A program made the translations under genes and the position numbers. Below the pieces are notes generated by a model. It was not told the origin of the DNA, did not search any database, and saw only the letters and a list, made by a program, of their open reading frames with translations. Of a stretch of DNA of 64,000 nt, positions 53,853-62,510 are shown one piece after another. The stretch comes from Thioalkalivibrio thiocyanodenitrificans ARhD 1 (GTDB lineage: Bacteria; Pseudomonadota; Gammaproteobacteria; Ectothiorhodospirales; Ectothiorhodospiraceae). The stretch spans positions 1,065,583 to 1,129,582 of the forward strand of contig NZ_KB900536.1 of NCBI RefSeq assembly GCF_000378965.1. Direction: 5' to 3'. The first letter of the stretch is position 1; the number at the start of each line of letters is the position of its first letter.

Positions 53853-54341
53853 ATGCGACAGGGGATCTTTCATGCCCGTCTGATCCTTCCCGGCCTCCTG
53901 CTGGCGGGTGTCGTACTGATGCTCGCCGCCTGCGGCCAGGTGGAAGCCCCTCAGATGATGGAGGCCCGCGGGGATCAATGTGTGGAGCCGGTGGACGTCA
54001 TGCGCCGGGATCATATGAAGTTCCTCAGTATCGAGAAGGATCAGGCAGTGAACTTTGGCATCCGGAATCCCGATCACAGCCTGAGGGGGTGCGTCGACTG
54101 TCACGTCTCTCCCACTGCCAGTCGGGAGGATCCGGCAAGTCATTTCTGTCTCAACTGTCACAAATTCAACGCGGTGCGTATGGATTGTTTCCAGTGTCAT
54201 GCGGACAAGCCCGCCAACGGCGACTACATGCACACCCTCAATCCTCACGGGCCTGCCGGCGGCTTCGACCTGGCCGCGGACGGCGAGAGCCTCGCCCGTG
54301 ACATGGAAACGATCATTGCGCTGGAGAGTCAGGAGCCATGA
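53853..54341 (+). CDS. dsrJ: DsrJ triheme cytochrome c
   Basis: A 162-residue periplasmic cytochrome with three CxxCH sites: CVDCH, CLNCH and CFQCH. The N-terminal hydrophobic segment 'LILPGLLLAGVVLMLAAC' acts as signal/anchor. Cys43 in 'EARGDQCVEPVDVM' matches the unusual Cys heme ligand described for DsrJ. Cys27 forms a possible lipobox (LAAC). It starts 2 bp after dsrL and overlaps dsrO. Confidence 0.94.
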   Translation: MRQGIFHARLILPGLLLAGVVLMLAACGQVEAPQMMEARGDQCVEPVDVMRRDHMKFLSIEKDQAVNFGIRNPDHSLRGCVDCHVSPTASREDPASHFCLNCHKFNAVRMDCFQCHADKPANGDYMHTLNPHGPAGGFDLAADGESLARDMETIIALESQEP

Positions 54342-55075
54342 GCAAAGAGAGCCAGCCAAATCTCTCGCGCAGGCAATTCATCACCGGAGCCGCCGCCGCG
54401 GTGGCCAGCCTGACGCTGGCCCCGGGCGTATTCCTGCTCCGGACCGCGGGTGCCGGCACGGGCACCCAGGAAGGTGCCCGTTGGGGCATTCTGATCGACA
54501 CCAATCTGTGCGGTGACTGCAACGCCTGCGTCGAGGCCTGCCACAAGGAGAACGGCATCGGCAGCATGAATCGACCCAGGACCGACGCCCAGTGGATCCG
54601 CAAGGTGGAGATCACCGACCGCGCGACCGGCCATACCCGTTCTCTGCCGGTCATGTGCCAGCATTGCGAACACCCGCCCTGCGTGGACGTGTGTCCCACC
54701 GGCGCATCGTTCCGCCGCGCGGACGGCATCGTACTGGTCAATAAGCACACCTGCATCGGCTGCCGCTACTGCATGATGGCCTGCCCCTACAAGGCGCGTT
54801 CATTCATCCACGAACCGCTGACCGACCAGGTGCCCCACGCCCCCCGGGGCAAGGGCACGGTGGAGAGCTGCACCCTGTGCGTGCACCGCATCGACCGCGG
54901 CGAGCGCACCACCGCCTGCGTCGAGGCCTGCAACAAGGAAGGCAACGGGGCCATGGTGTTCGGCGACCTCAATGACCCCGATTCCGAGATCTCCCGCCGC
55001 CTGGCCGAGTACGGCGGCGTGGCCATCCGCGCGGACCTGGGCCTGAACCCCGGCGTGCGCTACCAGGGACTCTGA
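54338..55075 (+). CDS. dsrO: DsrO periplasmic iron-sulfur subunit
   Basis: A 245-residue ferredoxin-like protein exported by Tat ('SRRQFITGAAAAVASLTLAP'). Cluster motifs are 'CGDCNACVEAC', 'CQHCEHPPCVDVC', 'CIGCRYCMMAC' and 'CTLCVHRI...CVEAC', room for up to four 4Fe-4S clusters. ATG overlaps the dsrJ stop. It hands electrons between DsrJ and the DsrP membrane subunit. Confidence 0.95.
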   Translation: MSKESQPNLSRRQFITGAAAAVASLTLAPGVFLLRTAGAGTGTQEGARWGILIDTNLCGDCNACVEACHKENGIGSMNRPRTDAQWIRKVEITDRATGHTRSLPVMCQHCEHPPCVDVCPTGASFRRADGIVLVNKHTCIGCRYCMMACPYKARSFIHEPLTDQVPHAPRGKGTVESCTLCVHRIDRGERTTACVEACNKEGNGAMVFGDLNDPDSEISRRLAEYGGVAIRADLGLNPGVRYQGL

Positions 55076-55093
55076 CAACAAGGGCTGAATGAC

Positions 55094-56341
55094 ATGACAG
55101 TGAAGACCCAGTTCAGGGAGATCGAGGGGCGCAGCGGCGCCTACTACGGGCTGCTTGCAGCCCTGATCGTCGGTATCGGCCTCGGCCTGCTGGCCGCCGT
55201 GTTAAAGGGCACCTACGGCCATCACATCACGGGCATGGACAACCAGATCGTCTGGGGTCTGCCCCACGTGTTCGCGATCTTTCTGATCGTGGCCGCTTCG
55301 GGAGCGCTCAATGTTGCCTCCATCGCCTCCGTCTTCGGGCGCAAGATCTACAAACCGCTTGCCCCGCTCTCGGGACTGCTGGCCGTCACCCTGCTCGCGG
55401 GTGGCCTGGCGATCCTGGTGCTCGACCTCGGGCGCCCGGACCGGCTCATCGTGGCGATGACCTATTACAACTTCAAATCGATCTTCGCCTGGAACATCTT
55501 CCTCTACACCGGCTTCATGGCCATCGTCATCGTGTACCTGTGGTTCATGATGGAACGGCGCATGAACCGCTACAGCCACATGGCGGGTTATGTGGCCTTC
55601 GTCTGGCGCCTCATTCTCACGACCGGTACCGGCTCGATCTTCGGCTTCCTGGTGGCCCGGGAGGCCTACGACGCCGCCATCCTCGCGCCGCTGTTCATCG
55701 CCCTGTCCTTCTCCCTGGGCCTGGCCGTGTTCATGCTGACGCTCATGGCCGCCTATGGCTGGAGCAAGCGCCCCCTGGGTGATGTCATCCTGCGCCGGCT
55801 GAAGAACCTCCTGGGTGTCTTCGTGGCCGCCGTACTGTATTTCGTGGCGGTCTATCACCTGACCAATCTGTACGCCACCCGGCTTCATGGCGTGGAGGCC
55901 TTCATGCTGCTGCACGGGGGGATCTATCCATTACTGTTCTGGGTCGTGCAGATCGGCCTGGGCAGTGTGCTGCCGCTGGTGATGGTCTTCCATCCCGTAT
56001 GGAGCCGTTCACGTGCCGTCATCGGCGCGGCCGCTGGTCTGGTGATCGCGGGCGGACTGGCTCAGCTGTATGTCATCATCATCGGCGGGCAGGCCTATCC
56101 CCTGGACATGTTCCCTGGGCACGATGTCAGCAGCAGTTTCTTTGACGGACAGGTCGCACCCTACGTGCCCACTCTCCCCGAGTTCATGCTGGGCATCGGC
56201 GGCGTGGCACTTGCCTTCTTCCTGGTGGCCGTGGCCGTCAAGTTCCTGCGCTTCCTCCCGGCCAGTCTGGCGGACGACAAGATCGATCCTCACCACAGCA
56301 CCCGCCCGGCCGGCGCCGAAACCGCCTCCGCGGGGGCGTGA
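55094..56341 (+). CDS. dsrP: DsrP NrfD-like membrane subunit
   Basis: A 415-residue membrane protein with about ten hydrophobic spans, starting 'YYGLLAALIVGIGLGLLAAV'. NrfD-type features include 'VFAIFLIVAASGALNVASIA' and 'ILVLDLGRPDRLIVAMTYYN'. It is the quinone-reactive subunit partnered with DsrO. It lies 18 bp after dsrO. No heme ligands are expected or evident. Confidence 0.94.
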   Translation: MTVKTQFREIEGRSGAYYGLLAALIVGIGLGLLAAVLKGTYGHHITGMDNQIVWGLPHVFAIFLIVAASGALNVASIASVFGRKIYKPLAPLSGLLAVTLLAGGLAILVLDLGRPDRLIVAMTYYNFKSIFAWNIFLYTGFMAIVIVYLWFMMERRMNRYSHMAGYVAFVWRLILTTGTGSIFGFLVAREAYDAAILAPLFIALSFSLGLAVFMLTLMAAYGWSKRPLGDVILRRLKNLLGVFVAAVLYFVAVYHLTNLYATRLHGVEAFMLLHGGIYPLLFWVVQIGLGSVLPLVMVFHPVWSRSRAVIGAAAGLVIAGGLAQLYVIIIGGQAYPLDMFPGHDVSSSFFDGQVAPYVPTLPEFMLGIGGVALAFFLVAVAVKFLRFLPASLADDKIDPHHSTRPAGAETASAGA

Positions 56342-56363
56342 AAACGGCAGGCGTGGCGTGACC

Positions 56364-57782
56364 ATGACACGCCTGCTCATCTCCGCGGCGCACAAATCCT
56401 CGGGAAAGACGACCGTCAGCACCGGCTTGTGCGCCGCGCTGCGCAAACGCGGCCACCTTGTTCAACCCTTCAAGAAGGGGCCCGATTATATCGACCCGTT
56501 GTGGCTCGGGCATGCTGCGGGGCGCCCGTGCGTGAACCTGGATTTTCACACCCAGAGCAGAGAAGAAATCCTCGAATCCACGGGCCGCTATGCGCGCGGT
56601 GCGGATATCACCCTGATCGAAGGCAACAAGGGGCTTTTCGACGGCGTGGACCTGGAAGGCACGAACAGCAACGCCGCACTGGCCAGGTTGCTCAATGTGC
56701 CGGTGGTGCTGGTGGTGGACTGCCGCGGCGTGACCCGGGGCATCGCCCCGTTGCTGCTTGGTTACCAGGCCTTTGACCGGGAGATATCCATTGACGGCGT
56801 GATCCTCAACCGGGTGGGGGGCGCCCGCCACGAGTCCAAGTTGCGCGCGGTTGTCGAACACTACACGGACGTGCCCGTGCTCGGCGCGCTCCAGGAGAAT
56901 CCCGAACTCCAGATCGTCGAGCGACACCTGGGCCTTGTCCCCAGCAACGAACATGACGATGCCGACATCCAGATCGATCGTCTCGCCGAGGCCGTGGCAG
57001 GACAGGTGGACCTGGACCGGATCATCGGGCTTGGAACCGACCGGTCACCCCCGCAGGCCACGGTGGCGGCGCAGATCTCGCCGTCGGGGGCCCGAGTACG
57101 CATCGCCGTGGCCAGGGACACCGCGTTCGCATTTTACTATCACACGGACCTTGAGGCCCTTGAGTCGGCCGGGGCCGAATTACGCTTCTTCGACACCATG
57201 AAGGACGCCCGGATACCGGACGCCGATGCCCTGTTCATCGGGGGCGGATTCCCGGAGAGTCACCTAGAGGCCCTGGAATCCAATCGCCCCATGCGCCGGG
57301 CGATACTTCAGGCCATCGAGGCCGGCATGCCGGCCTACGCCGAGTGCGGCGGCCTCATGTACCTGAGCCGCAGCATCCGCTGGCAGGGACGGCGCCACGA
57401 GATGGTCGGCGCCATCGCCGGGGACATCACCATGCACGCAAGGCCGCAGGGCCGCGGTTACGTCTACCTGGAGGGCACCCGGGAGCATCCCTGGCCGGGC
57501 GCTTGCGCGCATGACGCGAGCGGAACCCCGCCGATTCCGGCACATGAATTTCACTACTCCGCCCTGGAGCCCATGGACCCTCCACCCGCCTACGCCTACC
57601 GGGTGGTGCGCGGCCATGGCGTGGACGGGCACCATGACGGCATCGTCTGTCGAAATCTGCTTGCCAGCTACAGCCATCAGCGCCACACGCGCAGCAATCC
57701 GTGGGTCACGCACTTCGTCGCATTCATCCGCTCCTGCATGGACCGTTCGACGCACGGCGCAGGCCACTCGATTGCCCCATGA
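56364..57782 (+). CDS. dsrN: DsrN siroheme amidase (CobB/CbiA-like)
   Basis: A 472-residue glutamine-dependent amidotransferase. The P-loop is in 'SAAHKSSGKTTVSTGLCAAL' and 'FKKGPDYIDPLWL' is CbiA-typical. A C-terminal triad-type glutaminase has Cys in 'AYAECGGLMYLSR'. In sulfur oxidisers DsrN amidates siroheme to the form found in DsrAB. ATG 56364 (MTRLLISAAHKSS) is chosen; a GTG two codons earlier is possible. Confidence 0.93.
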   Translation: MTRLLISAAHKSSGKTTVSTGLCAALRKRGHLVQPFKKGPDYIDPLWLGHAAGRPCVNLDFHTQSREEILESTGRYARGADITLIEGNKGLFDGVDLEGTNSNAALARLLNVPVVLVVDCRGVTRGIAPLLLGYQAFDREISIDGVILNRVGGARHESKLRAVVEHYTDVPVLGALQENPELQIVERHLGLVPSNEHDDADIQIDRLAEAVAGQVDLDRIIGLGTDRSPPQATVAAQISPSGARVRIAVARDTAFAFYYHTDLEALESAGAELRFFDTMKDARIPDADALFIGGGFPESHLEALESNRPMRRAILQAIEAGMPAYAECGGLMYLSRSIRWQGRRHEMVGAIAGDITMHARPQGRGYVYLEGTREHPWPGACAHDASGTPPIPAHEFHYSALEPMDPPPAYAYRVVRGHGVDGHHDGIVCRNLLASYSHQRHTRSNPWVTHFVAFIRSCMDRSTHGAGHSIAP

Positions 57783-57807
57783 ACAAACGGTTTCAAAGGA
57801 GTTCACC

Positions 57808-58170
57808 ATGATCACTGTCACACCCGCAGCCGCAAAGCAGATCAAGGCATCGGCCAAGGAGAGCGGCATGCAGAATCCTGCCCTGCGGATCGCCGCCCGG
57901 CGAAAGTCCGATGGCGCCATCGAGTACGGCATGGGCTTCGACGACACCGGACGCGACGAGGACCTCACCTTCAAGAGCGAGGGCGTCAGCCTGGTGATGG
58001 ATCCCATCTGCGTCGATCTGCTCAAGGACACGGTACTGGATTACGTGGAGATGGAGCCGGGCGAATACAGGTTCATCTTCATGAACCCCAACGATCCGCA
58101 CTATCGCCCCCCCGAGGGCGGCGCCGCCCCTCCGTCTGACAGCAGGGGCACCTGGTCTCCGGAGAAATAA
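57808..58170 (+). CDS. dsrR: DsrR, A-type carrier-like protein without cysteines at cluster sites
   Basis: A 120-residue IscA-fold protein. 'MITVTPAAAKQIKASAKESG' and 'LVMDPICVDLLKDTVLDYVE' follow the A-type pattern, but the Cys that would bind Fe-S are missing (the 'NPNDP' region replaces C-x-C). DsrR in A. vinosum acts after transcription on dsr expression. ATG 57808 has 'aaagga' upstream. The C-terminal tail is Pro/Gly-rich. Confidence 0.9.
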   Translation: MITVTPAAAKQIKASAKESGMQNPALRIAARRKSDGAIEYGMGFDDTGRDEDLTFKSEGVSLVMDPICVDLLKDTVLDYVEMEPGEYRFIFMNPNDPHYRPPEGGAAPPSDSRGTWSPEK

Positions 58171-58189
58171 GCGCGGGTACAAACGATCC

Positions 58190-58864
58190 ATGCTGCTGAC
58201 CATCCCCGAACTGCTCAACGCATCCCAACTGGAAGAGATCCATCGGCTGCTCGCTGATGCACCTTTCACCGACGGGCGTTACAGCGCCGGGGAGGACGCC
58301 CGGCGCGTCAAGCGCAACGAGGAGCTGGAGCCGGGCGACGCACGCGTTGCCGCGCTCAACCGGCAGGTGCTGATGCCGCTCTACCGCCACTCCGCCTTCC
58401 AGGCCGCCGCCCTGCCCCGCCGGCTGTCCGGCGCCTTCTTTGCCCGCTACCAGCCCGGGATGCGCTACGGGGCCCATGTGGATGATCCGGTCATGGGACC
58501 GGAAGGCGGGCGTTACCGTGCAGACATTTCAGTGACGGTGTTCCTGAATGCCTCCGACGCCTACGAAGGCGGTGAGCTGGTCGTGGAGACGGCCTTCGGT
58601 GAGCAATCCGTGAAACTCCCCGCCGGCCATGCCGTGATCTACCCCTCCTCCAGCCTGCATCACGTCAGTCCGGTGACGCGGGGCGAGCGCCTGGTGGCGG
58701 TCGCATGGGCCGAGTCCATGGTGCGCGACCCGGCGCAGCGCCACATCCTGTACGAACTGCACCAGGTGCACGAATCCCTGCGCGAACGAGACCCCGACGG
58801 CGAGGCCACACGCAGGACCGGGCATGTACGGGCGAACCTGATGCGTATGTGGGGGGACGTTTGA
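58190..58864 (+). CDS. PKHD-type Fe(II)/2-oxoglutarate hydroxylase (PiuC-like)
   Basis: A 224-residue prolyl-4-hydroxylase-fold dioxygenase. Fe ligands HxD are in 'MRYGAHVDDPVMGPEGGRYR' and the distal His in 'SLHHVSPVTRGERLVAVAW', whose Arg binds 2-oxoglutarate. 'RADISVTVFLN' is a family block. It begins 19 bp after dsrR on the same strand, so it is part of the dsr transcript; A. vinosum dsr lacks it as far as I know. PiuC/YbiX relatives are linked to iron uptake. Confidence 0.88.
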   Translation: MLLTIPELLNASQLEEIHRLLADAPFTDGRYSAGEDARRVKRNEELEPGDARVAALNRQVLMPLYRHSAFQAAALPRRLSGAFFARYQPGMRYGAHVDDPVMGPEGGRYRADISVTVFLNASDAYEGGELVVETAFGEQSVKLPAGHAVIYPSSSLHHVSPVTRGERLVAVAWAESMVRDPAQRHILYELHQVHESLRERDPDGEATRRTGHVRANLMRMWGDV

Positions 58865-58870
58865 AAGACT

Positions 58871-58926
58871 GTCAGTTGTCAGTTGTCAGTTGTCAGTTGT
58901 CAGTTGTCAGTTGTCAGTTGTCAAAG
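58871..58926. repeat. Direct heptad repeat between convergent genes
   Basis: Seven perfect copies of GTCAGTT at 58871-58919, then a degenerate GTCAAAG. They begin 6 bp after the stop codon of the PKHD hydroxylase gene. Unlike the other elements this is a pure direct repeat with only short flanking complementarity (AGACT/AGTCT). The copy number is a likely site of slippage. Confidence 0.9.
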
Positions 58927-58946
58927 TCTAGACCGCCAGGCGCTTA

Positions 58947-60041
58947 TCACTGCGCAGGGCTGACGGCGTCCAGACATAATGAAGGGAGTTCCGCGTCGCT
59001 GATGGGCCAGGACTCGTGCGGCTCATCCAGCAGGCGCCGTGCGACCGCCAGCCAGTGTTCCCGGGACGGCGCCACCAGGCGCTTGAGCGCATCCAGGGAT
59101 CCCGTCTCCAACCACGCTTCGTACGCCTTGCGCAAACCGGGAGCCAGCGTGCCGCGCATGCCCCCCAGGTTGGCGAAGTAGAAATGCAGGGCGCCGTCGG
59201 AGCCGCTTTCAAGCAGGGCCGGCAGCGTGCTGAGGCTATCGGCAAGATGGTCGCGCACGGCGCGCATCACGCGTTCCCCGCGGGTCCCCGCGACCTCCAG
59301 TACAAGCGCCTGCCAGGCCGGGCCCAACAATCTCCCCGCGAGCACCTCCCCCACTTCGTGCCACACGGCGGATTCCACCTCGGAATCAAGCATGGCCTGA
59401 AAGCTGCGCTCATCCCCGGGGACATGACCATAGGCGTTCAGCGCCCGGCACAGCGCGTCATCGGCGGGCGCACCGCGGAACTGCCAGGCCTCGATCATCT
59501 CGTGGAGCATGCGACGGATGGATTCCGTACGCACGAATATCAGGTCGCCCCGGGACATCGCCGGCGGCGCCACCAGGTCCCGGGCCTCCTCCTCGCCGAC
59601 CACATAGATCCGGTATCCCTCGAAATCCTCGCGGCTGACCAGTCTGCCCAGGAAGAACAGGGGGCGGGCGCCGCGCCCGTAACCTGCACCGTAGACCAGG
59701 CCATGGGGATCCAGCCGCCGGTTGATGGATTCGTGATCGAAGGGGTCGTAATGCGTCTTGCCCAGGGGAAGGGGCTCCAGGTCCCTTTCCTCCAGGTCCT
59801 GCCACAACTGCTCCTGCCGGATGACCCAGTCGCCCACCTCCTCCCGGTCGAGGGCGGCCGAGTACGGCAGGCGCCGCATCCAGCGATAGAACTCCCGCAT
59901 CTTGAGCAGATAGATACACAGGGTATCGTTGCCGGCATGCCGGGCATCGGCAATGTCGCAGTTGCGCTGCACACGCACGGAAAGATCCCGCAACTCGCCA
60001 GGCAGCAGCCGGTCCACCGTTGTATGCCCTGCGTCTGCCAT
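58947..60041 (-). CDS. dsrS: DsrS-like protein
   Basis: A 364-residue soluble protein with no motif or membrane span. It opens 'MADAGHTTVDRLLPGELRDL' and contains 'LCIYLLKMREFYRWMRRLPY' and 'KTHYDPFDHESINRRLDPHG'. Start ATG 60041 is chosen because the longer ORF (to 60149) would translate a terminator hairpin at 60099-60126. Position next to dsrR, and conservation style, suggest the cytoplasmic DsrS protein, here inverted. The identification is by context. Confidence 0.6.
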   Translation of the reverse strand: MADAGHTTVDRLLPGELRDLSVRVQRNCDIADARHAGNDTLCIYLLKMREFYRWMRRLPYSAALDREEVGDWVIRQEQLWQDLEERDLEPLPLGKTHYDPFDHESINRRLDPHGLVYGAGYGRGARPLFFLGRLVSREDFEGYRIYVVGEEEARDLVAPPAMSRGDLIFVRTESIRRMLHEMIEAWQFRGAPADDALCRALNAYGHVPGDERSFQAMLDSEVESAVWHEVGEVLAGRLLGPAWQALVLEVAGTRGERVMRAVRDHLADSLSTLPALLESGSDGALHFYFANLGGMRGTLAPGLRKAYEAWLETGSLDALKRLVAPSREHWLAVARRLLDEPHESWPISDAELPSLCLDAVSPAQ

Positions 60042-60098
60042 CGTCTCCGCACTCTGACCGTCGAGAACCACGCCTTCATTCTGCTCCAGGCCCGGGAC

Positions 60099-60126
60099 AA
60101 AAAAAACCCCGGCAGAACCGGGGTTC
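60099..60126 (-). terminator. Intrinsic terminator
   Basis: On the minus strand AACCCCGG-TTCTG-CCGGGGTT is followed by a run of eight or more T. It has a perfect 8-bp stem and a 5-nt loop. It lies about 65 bp after the DUF302-like gene and just before dsrS, ending that transcript and fixing the dsrS start downstream of it. Confidence 0.92.
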
Positions 60127-60190
60127 AAAGGCTGATATAGCCCGATCACTCCATTCCGGATGACCGCGATCGCTCAGGTTCGATCGGTCG

Positions 60191-61117
60191 CTAACCTCCG
60201 GATACCCTGGTGAGTGCCTCTTCCAACGCGGCCGGAGACCGTCTCAGCCGCATGAAACTGTTGGCGCCCATCATGCGCAGGTCGGGGAAATGCACGGCCA
60301 TGCGAAAGCGCATGTGCAGGGCCTCCACATTCCCGCCGTTGACCAGAATCTCATAGGGCAGATAGGCGGTCTGGCGCATGGGCTTGAAATCGACAATGGA
60401 CATCTGGCGGACCTCGTCCATATGCTCGTTCGCACCGCCATCGGCCTGGCGCATGGATACCCCGAAGACGGTCATTTCCGTACCCGGGATGTCGAGTCGG
60501 TAGATCCTGGATACCCCACCCCGGCGTTCGGCCAGCCCCCGCTCGACCGCGGCTACCGCCTCCGCGTGGCTGTTGTAGCTGGCCAGCTCATAGGGTTCGT
60601 CAAAGTATTCCATGCCCCAGGTGTAGTTGTAACGTGCCAGTTGATCGGGCGTCAGACCGTCATCGGAACCGAAGGTTTCACGCTGACCCAGTGCGGCCGC
60701 CAAGCGTGCCGACACATGGAACAGCTCGCCGTTCAGGCGGTAGGCATGCCTCAGGTAGAGGGGATTCGCGTAGGCGATCTGGGTATTCCCTTCCACCTCG
60801 GTCAGCGAAACCCTCTGGGGCGCGATGTAGCCCCCCCGATCGCTGGCCGCCGCCGCCCGCAGCAGATCATCGCTGGTCGCGACGATCACGTGAGCCCCGT
60901 CATAGGGTTGGTACTCACCCAGGATCTCGAAACCCTGCCCCTGAAGGCCGCTGCGCACCATGTCCAGATGGTCCGCGATGGAACCGGAGTGGACTGCGCC
61001 AAGCACGAACGGTTTGAGGGTGGTGCCTTCCTGGGCATGCAACGGCGAAAGGAACAGGATCATCCAGGCAAAGGCGATCCACACGAACCTGCGGATACTG
61101 CGTTTGGAGTACATCAT
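60191..61117 (-). CDS. Exported DUF302-like protein
   Basis: A 308-residue protein with a signal peptide ('FVWIAFAWMILFLSPLHAQE') and two related halves. The C-terminal 'MRFRMAVHFPDLRMMGANSF' followed by MRLRRSPAALEEAL resembles the end of DUF302 domains, which are small lipid- or metabolite-related folds. It is followed by an intrinsic terminator and preceded by the FadL-like porin gene. The function is unknown; a periplasmic location is expected. Confidence 0.7.
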   Translation of the reverse strand: MMYSKRSIRRFVWIAFAWMILFLSPLHAQEGTTLKPFVLGAVHSGSIADHLDMVRSGLQGQGFEILGEYQPYDGAHVIVATSDDLLRAAAASDRGGYIAPQRVSLTEVEGNTQIAYANPLYLRHAYRLNGELFHVSARLAAALGQRETFGSDDGLTPDQLARYNYTWGMEYFDEPYELASYNSHAEAVAAVERGLAERRGGVSRIYRLDIPGTEMTVFGVSMRQADGGANEHMDEVRQMSIVDFKPMRQTAYLPYEILVNGGNVEALHMRFRMAVHFPDLRMMGANSFMRLRRSPAALEEALTRVSGG

Positions 61118-61194
61118 CAGGCACCTCGCAATTCATCGAATCGGTTTGCAGGCAGTATCAGCGCCGTGGGGCGGATCCCTGCCGGACCGGACGA

Positions 61195-61220
61195 GGAACG
61201 GGGCCCTGAGGCCCCGTTCC
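61195..61220. other. Perfect hairpin after the FadL-type gene
   Basis: GGAACGGGGCC at 61195-61205 pairs with GGCCCCGTTCC at 61210-61220 around CTGA: an 11-bp perfect stem. It lies 9 bp after the porin stop codon (minus strand) with no T-tract, so it may stabilise the mRNA 3' end and reduce read-through into the DUF302-like gene. Confidence 0.75.
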
Positions 61221-61229
61221 GCGAAGTCC

Positions 61230-62510
61230 CTAGAACTTCCAGGCGTAGCTGGCTTCGATCTCGAACTGGTGCATCTTCAGTTCGATTTCCTGACCAGGGG
61301 CAAGCGGGTTCTCGCCGCTCACCTTCTTGGTGGGTGCGTACATGGCAGCGAAGTTCAGCTCGTTGTCCGCCCCCAACGCCCTGGTGAAGCCGAAGGTCAC
61401 GTGATGTTCCATGACACCGGGGGCCAGGATGTTGAACAGCACCTCGGAGTCCCGAATCGGCTGCTTGCCGTAGCTGTAGCCCAGGCGCCACGTCCAGTCC
61501 GGGCTGTTCTGCCACTGGTAACCGACCTTGGCAATGGTCATGTCTCTCCAGCCGAAGCCGGGGCCGTTATCCGCGCCAAGGGGTTGCCCTTCCATGGTCA
61601 GATTCGTGAACGGATTGGCCACCGAATCCACGTTGCTGTACCAGATATGCTGAACATCGAACAACAGCGTGGAAGTGGGGGTCAGATCCCAGGCCAGACC
61701 CACGGTCAGGTTGGCGGGAATGTCGAAGTCACCCTGCTCAGCAAACAGGCCGCTGTAGTTATCGAACTCATCCATGAACATCTTGGACTGGTAGGCAATG
61801 CCCAGATGCACGCCGGGCCCGACCTCGGCCTGTACACCGAGTCGAACACCGAAGCCCCATGAGGTGTCCGTGCCACGATCGGTCAGATTGGCGGGATCCA
61901 TGGAGAAATCGGAGAAGGAACCAAGCCCCTTGGCCTTGAAGCGTTGATACGCGATGACGGGAGTCACACCCCAGGAAACCGTATCATTGATCTGGCGGGA
62001 ATAAGTGGGGGCAATGAAAAGCTGCATCAGGTTGACGCCCGCTTCACCGGCGTAGAACGTACCGCCGGCCGGAGTCACGGGATAGTCCGTGTTCATGCCG
62101 CCGTTACCGTAGATGGCCAAACCGATGCTGCTCTGGTCATCCAGCATGCGGTTCCAGCCGAAATGAGGGATCAGGAAGGCCTTCGAGCCACTCTTGACCG
62201 TGCCGGACTCCAGGGGGAAGCAGCCCTGCTCGAAGCCGCACATCGGCGTGCCTGACACGGAGTACTCCCGCCGCGGCGAGAAAAGCGCCACGCCGAAGTC
62301 AACGCGGTCACCCACGTTCACCATGCCTGCCGGGTTGGTGGCCGGTGCCAGGGTGTCCTGGGAATAGGCCGCACCCGCACCCGCCAGACCCTTGCTGGTG
62401 GTGCCGTATCCGTGAGAGAAGTAACCGTTGGTGGCCTGGGCCACTCCGGTGGCGGCGAGTCCCGCCGCCAGACATGCAAAGACAGTCGACTGTCTGACAA
62501 GTTTACGCAT
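61230..62510 (-). CDS. FadL/OmpP1-family outer membrane transporter
   Basis: A 426-residue beta-barrel. The signal peptide 'STVFACLAAGLAATGVAQAT' precedes the FadL N-terminal hatch ('NGYFSHGYGTTSKGLAGAGA', 'TLAPATNPAGM'). It ends in F ('ASYAWKF') as barrels assembled by Bam do. FadL-type proteins admit hydrophobic compounds such as long-chain fatty acids. ATG 62510 has an AGGAGG-type site. The substrate here is unknown; hydrophobic sulfur species are speculative. Confidence 0.9.
   Translation of the reverse strand: MRKLVRQSTVFACLAAGLAATGVAQATNGYFSHGYGTTSKGLAGAGAAYSQDTLAPATNPAGMVNVGDRVDFGVALFSPRREYSVSGTPMCGFEQGCFPLESGTVKSGSKAFLIPHFGWNRMLDDQSSIGLAIYGNGGMNTDYPVTPAGGTFYAGEAGVNLMQLFIAPTYSRQINDTVSWGVTPVIAYQRFKAKGLGSFSDFSMDPANLTDRGTDTSWGFGVRLGVQAEVGPGVHLGIAYQSKMFMDEFDNYSGLFAEQGDFDIPANLTVGLAWDLTPTSTLLFDVQHIWYSNVDSVANPFTNLTMEGQPLGADNGPGFGWRDMTIAKVGYQWQNSPDWTWRLGYSYGKQPIRDSEVLFNILAPGVMEHHVTFGFTRALGADNELNFAAMYAPTKKVSGENPLAPGQEIELKMHQFEIEASYAWKF

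Noticed and set aside
60042-60149. N-terminal extension of the DsrS-like gene
   Set aside because: It would translate through an intrinsic terminator hairpin and lacks similarity style; ATG 60041 chosen.
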